Positions 6,138 through 8,228 of a stretch of 8,228 nt of DNA are shown piece after piece (position 1 is the stretch's first letter; every line of letters begins with the position of its first letter). Origin of the DNA: Candidatus Gastranaerophilales bacterium (lineage in GTDB: Bacteria; Cyanobacteriota; Vampirovibrionia; Gastranaerophilales; Gastranaerophilaceae); assembly GCA_900772035.1 (NCBI GenBank), contig CAAGQE010000117.1, positions 1 to 8,228 on the forward strand, in the 5' to 3' direction. Below the pieces are notes generated by a model, which did no database searches, was not told where the DNA came from, and saw only the letters and a program-made list of their open reading frames with translations. The translations under genes and the position numbers were made by a program.

Positions 6138-7886
6138 ATGGATTTTTCAACATTCTTAAAAAATACCATAACAAGACAAGGACTTAACAAGTACGCGTTC
6201 GGTTCGTTATCACAAAGTGCAACGGACAGATTGAACAACTTGTCAATGTTCTCAAGCGCGTCTGCACAAGATATCGCAGGAGTTGACTTAAAGGCATTGC
6301 TCGCAGCGGCAGAAGCAGCGGATGTTGATGCAGAAGGCGCAACAGGTCAACAAAAAGCATTAAACGACATTTTAAAAACATTCTTGGAACTCGAAGATGT
6401 CCAAAAGGCAGCAGATGCTGACGGCGACGGCAAACTTACCGAAGCGGAAGCACAAGCATTTTTGGCAAGCATTATGGGCAACGACGGAGATGCCTCGACT
6501 ATTACAATGACAGATATCGACAAAGCCATTGAAAAAATGGGTATCGACTTAAACGAAATCGCAAATAAAGCAGCAGAAGAAGTTTTAGAAGATAAAAAAG
6601 CGGAAGAAGCAGAACAAACGAACTCTGCAAGCCCGTCAAGTTCAGGCGGTTCCGTAAGCAGCGGCGGAGTTTCAGGCTCAAGCGGCTCCTCATCAGGCAT
6701 CAGCAAACAAGATACACAAAAAACAACTGCGGAAACAGTTGAAGAATTAGAAACACAACTTGCTGATGAAGAATCAACTAAAGCAAGTGTTCAAGATCTT
6801 ATTCAAGAAAAAATTCAAGAACAAGACAAAATCATTTCCGATGCAATGAACGAAGAAAATTCAGGATTTACACCGGAAGCTAAAAAAGAATACGAAGAAG
6901 AAAAAGCAAAAATTGATGAAGACATAAAAACAAAAGACACAGGCATCGAAGATCAAAAATCAAAAATCCAAGAAAACGAAGCCACAATGTCTTCAACAAA
7001 AGAAGCAATCGGCTCTTTAAAAGATCAAAAATCTTCACTTGAATCACAACTCGGCTCAATCGGCGATGACGACGAAAAAGCAGCCGATAAAAAAGCAGAT
7101 ATCAATTCAAAAATTTCAAACATTCAAAGTGAAATTGACGCAAAACAAAAAGAATACGATAGCGCAGAACAAGCAAAGAAAAAAGCTGAAGGAGAAAAAG
7201 CAGACTTAGAAAAAGAAAAGAAAGAACTTGAAGCAGACCGCGACGGTTTGATGGATAAAATCATCGAAAAACACAAACTTGATGTAAATCCCGAAGTTAA
7301 GGAAAAAATCCAAAAGGCTCAATCGGAAATCCAACAAATCCGTTCAGACGGACAAGAAGCAATTACGGAATGCGACAACAACATTCAAGACCTTAAAACA
7401 AAGATTGCACAAGCAAAAGAAGTTGAAAAAACTCAAGCAACAATAAAAGATAATGAGTTTAAGCAAGGCTTAGGTTTGACAGGTGAAGAACTTGTTGATG
7501 TTGCAAAACAAATGTTGAACAGATACGGTTCAAGTTCAGGTTACTGCGCAACAGGTGTAAGCAGAACATTCCAAATGGCTTACGGTTTAAGTTTAAGCGG
7601 AAACGGATGCGACTGGGATTCAAACATGGATAAACTTGTTGAACAAGGCGCATTTACAGAAGTTACAAGCGACTATAAAACATCTGACGAATTATCAAAT
7701 CTTCCCGCAGGCGCGGTTGTATGTTGGGAAGCATCAGGTAACGGTTCATCAGGCGGTGCTAAATACGGTCACGTTACAATTGCAGACGGCAAAGGCGGAG
7801 AAATCTCCGACCACTATGCGGCAAACATCTACAAGAGCATCGGCGGAAGAAACGACTTGTACAGAGTTTACTTACCTGTCACATAA
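6138..7886 (+). CDS. Modular EF-hand / coiled-coil / CHAP-NlpC-like cysteine amidase protein
   Basis: This 582-residue protein is modular. Residues 1-67 form a segment shared with the next gene. Residues 93-104, DADGDGKLTEAE, are a canonical EF-hand calcium loop (Asp93, Asp95, Asp97, Thr101, Glu104), followed by a degenerate partner near 115-126. Residues 162-188 are a Ser/Gly linker. Residues about 196-436 are Lys/Glu/Gln-rich with heptad-like spacing, a long coiled coil. The C-terminal domain carries GYCATGVSRTF (Cys470) and YGHVTIADG (His545), with Glu555 or His559 as possible third residue; this is the Cys-His layout of CHAP/NlpC-P60 enzymes that cleave peptidoglycan amide bonds. Peptidoglycan hydrolysis is therefore likely but not proven. 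No signal peptide or membrane segment is visible, which is odd for a wall enzyme with a coiled-coil stalk. The gene is divergent from nadA and is closed by a strong terminator. Confidence 0.8.
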   Translation: MDFSTFLKNTITRQGLNKYAFGSLSQSATDRLNNLSMFSSASAQDIAGVDLKALLAAAEAADVDAEGATGQQKALNDILKTFLELEDVQKAADADGDGKLTEAEAQAFLASIMGNDGDASTITMTDIDKAIEKMGIDLNEIANKAAEEVLEDKKAEEAEQTNSASPSSSGGSVSSGGVSGSSGSSSGISKQDTQKTTAETVEELETQLADEESTKASVQDLIQEKIQEQDKIISDAMNEENSGFTPEAKKEYEEEKAKIDEDIKTKDTGIEDQKSKIQENEATMSSTKEAIGSLKDQKSSLESQLGSIGDDDEKAADKKADINSKISNIQSEIDAKQKEYDSAEQAKKKAEGEKADLEKEKKELEADRDGLMDKIIEKHKLDVNPEVKEKIQKAQSEIQQIRSDGQEAITECDNNIQDLKTKIAQAKEVEKTQATIKDNEFKQGLGLTGEELVDVAKQMLNRYGSSSGYCATGVSRTFQMAYGLSLSGNGCDWDSNMDKLVEQGAFTEVTSDYKTSDELSNLPAGAVVCWEASGNGSSGGAKYGHVTIADGKGGEISDHYAANIYKSIGGRNDLYRVYLPVT

Positions 7887-7900
7887 AACAAATATTTGGA

Positions 7901-7934
7901 AAAAAGAGTTTGAAATATACAAACTCTTTTTTTT
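7901..7934 (+). terminator. Rho-independent terminator of the EF-hand/amidase gene
   Basis: AAAAAGAGTTTG at 7901-7912 is perfectly complementary to CAAACTCTTTTT at 7920-7931 around a seven-base loop, and the T-run continues to 7934. It starts 14 bp after the stop codon and should insulate the paralogous gene downstream, which then needs its own promoter. Confidence 0.9.
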
Positions 7935-7950
7935 GTTAACAAACGTTAAC
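7935..7950 (+). promoter_or_regulatory. Paired GTTAAC element, copy 2
   Basis: GTTAACAAACGTTAAC holds two identical palindromic GTTAAC half-sites ten bases apart. It abuts the preceding terminator and ends 73 bases before the ATG at 8024, matching copy 1 at 6048-6063 in sequence (14/16) and position. The rest of the two leaders is less alike, which makes the conservation of this block stand out. Confidence 0.5.
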
Positions 7951-7967
7951 AAAAAACGTCTTTTTTC

Positions 7968-7995
7968 TAAAGAAACCCATAAAAACAGCCGAAAA
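7968..7995 (+). promoter_or_regulatory. Sigma-28-like promoter of the second paralogue
   Basis: TAAAG (7968-7972) is followed by GCCGAAAA (7988-7995), a 7/8 match to the sigma-28 -10 GCCGATAA. The distance from TAAA to this box is 16 bases, the same as in the first paralogue. The -35 extension is AAA rather than TTT. Transcription near 8001 would give a leader of about 23 nt, with AGGAA at 8014-8018 as ribosome site. Confidence 0.5.
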
Positions 7996-8023
7996 CATGA
8001 TTGTAAGTGAAATAGGAACAATC

Positions 8024-8228
8024 ATGAATTTTACAACGTACTTAAAAAACGCAATAACAAAAAACGGATTGAACCCTTATGTATTTGGTTCACTTACTCA
8101 GAATGCAACTGACAGTTTGAACAATTTGTCATGTTTTTCCGGTGCTTCAGCACAAGACATTGCAGGTATTGATTTAAAAGCATTACTTGCAGCAGCAGAA
8201 GCAGCAGACGTTAATGCCGAAGATGCAA
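8024..8228 (+). CDS. Paralogue of the EF-hand/amidase protein, N-terminal part (3' end beyond window)
   Basis: The ATG at 8024 opens a frame that stays open for 68 codons to the window edge. Its product starts MNFTTYLKNAITKNGLNPY and is identical to the product of the gene at 6138 at 52 of 68 positions without gaps, including the run ASAQDIAG and the Ala-rich LKALLAAAEAADV. The differences are mostly conservative and many codons differ silently, so the pair is an old tandem duplication under selection rather than a recent copy. Whether the EF-hand, coiled coil and amidase domain follow cannot be seen. AGGAA at 8014-8018 is the ribosome site. Like its neighbour it has no Sec signal peptide. 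Its own terminator-insulated promoter region is described separately. Confidence 0.85.
   Translation, partial: MNFTTYLKNAITKNGLNPYVFGSLTQNATDSLNNLSCFSGASAQDIAGIDLKALLAAAEAADVNAEDA

Noticed and set aside
7636..8010. 124-residue open frame on the plus strand overlapping the end of the amidase gene
   Set aside because: It is a frame-shifted reading of the CHAP-like domain that then runs through the terminator and the promoter region of the next gene.
1..8228. CRISPR arrays, tRNA or rRNA genes, insertion sequences, attachment sites
   Set aside because: No regularly spaced repeats, transposase motifs, terminal inverted repeats or RNA gene signatures were seen by eye.

Overview
The window is AT-rich bacterial DNA with compact genes on both strands. 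Its gene content (an [FeFe]-hydrogenase maturase HydE, an oxygen-sensitive quinolinate synthase NadA, a second radical SAM enzyme and a CBM48/GH13-type glycan enzyme) points to an anaerobic, fermentative, probably gut-type bacterium. The overall style recalls Gastranaerophilales/Melainabacteria-like lineages, but that is an impression; no rRNA or marker gene in the window fixes the taxonomy.

Layout, left to right. Positions 1-491 (-) hold the 5' part of a CBM48/glycoside-hydrolase-13-like gene cut by the window edge. Positions 597-974 (-) encode a glyoxalase-I-like protein, divergent from a complete hydE (1052-2077, +). A bidirectional terminator (2128-2158) separates hydE from a convergent gene for a calpain-like cysteine peptidase (2161-3906, -). 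Next come a radical SAM protein (3995-5029, -) and nadA (5064-5981, -), 34 bp apart and probably one transcription unit driven by a good sigma-70-type promoter at 6013-6040. Divergent from nadA lies a 582-residue modular protein (6138-7886, +) with a conserved N-terminal segment, an EF-hand, a Ser/Gly linker, a long coiled coil and a CHAP/NlpC-like cysteine amidase domain. After a strong terminator (7901-7934) a paralogue begins (8024 to the right edge); its first 68 residues are 76% identical to the first protein.

The most interesting signal is regulatory. The calpain-like gene and both modular paralogues each carry a sequence resembling a sigma-28 (FliA/SigD) promoter, TAAAG(TTT)-spacer-GCCGATAA-like, with the -10-like box ending 27-30 bp before the start codon. 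Both modular genes also carry a paired GTTAAC-type element (14 of 16 bases identical) 74 bp before the start codon. None of the three proteins has a Sec signal peptide, although two look like wall- or protein-degrading enzymes. One economical hypothesis is a flagellar-sigma-controlled set of cysteine hydrolases exported without Sec, perhaps through the flagellar type III apparatus as known for some Campylobacter proteins. The promoter-like sequences and the absence of signal peptides are seen in the sequence; the export route and function are inference.
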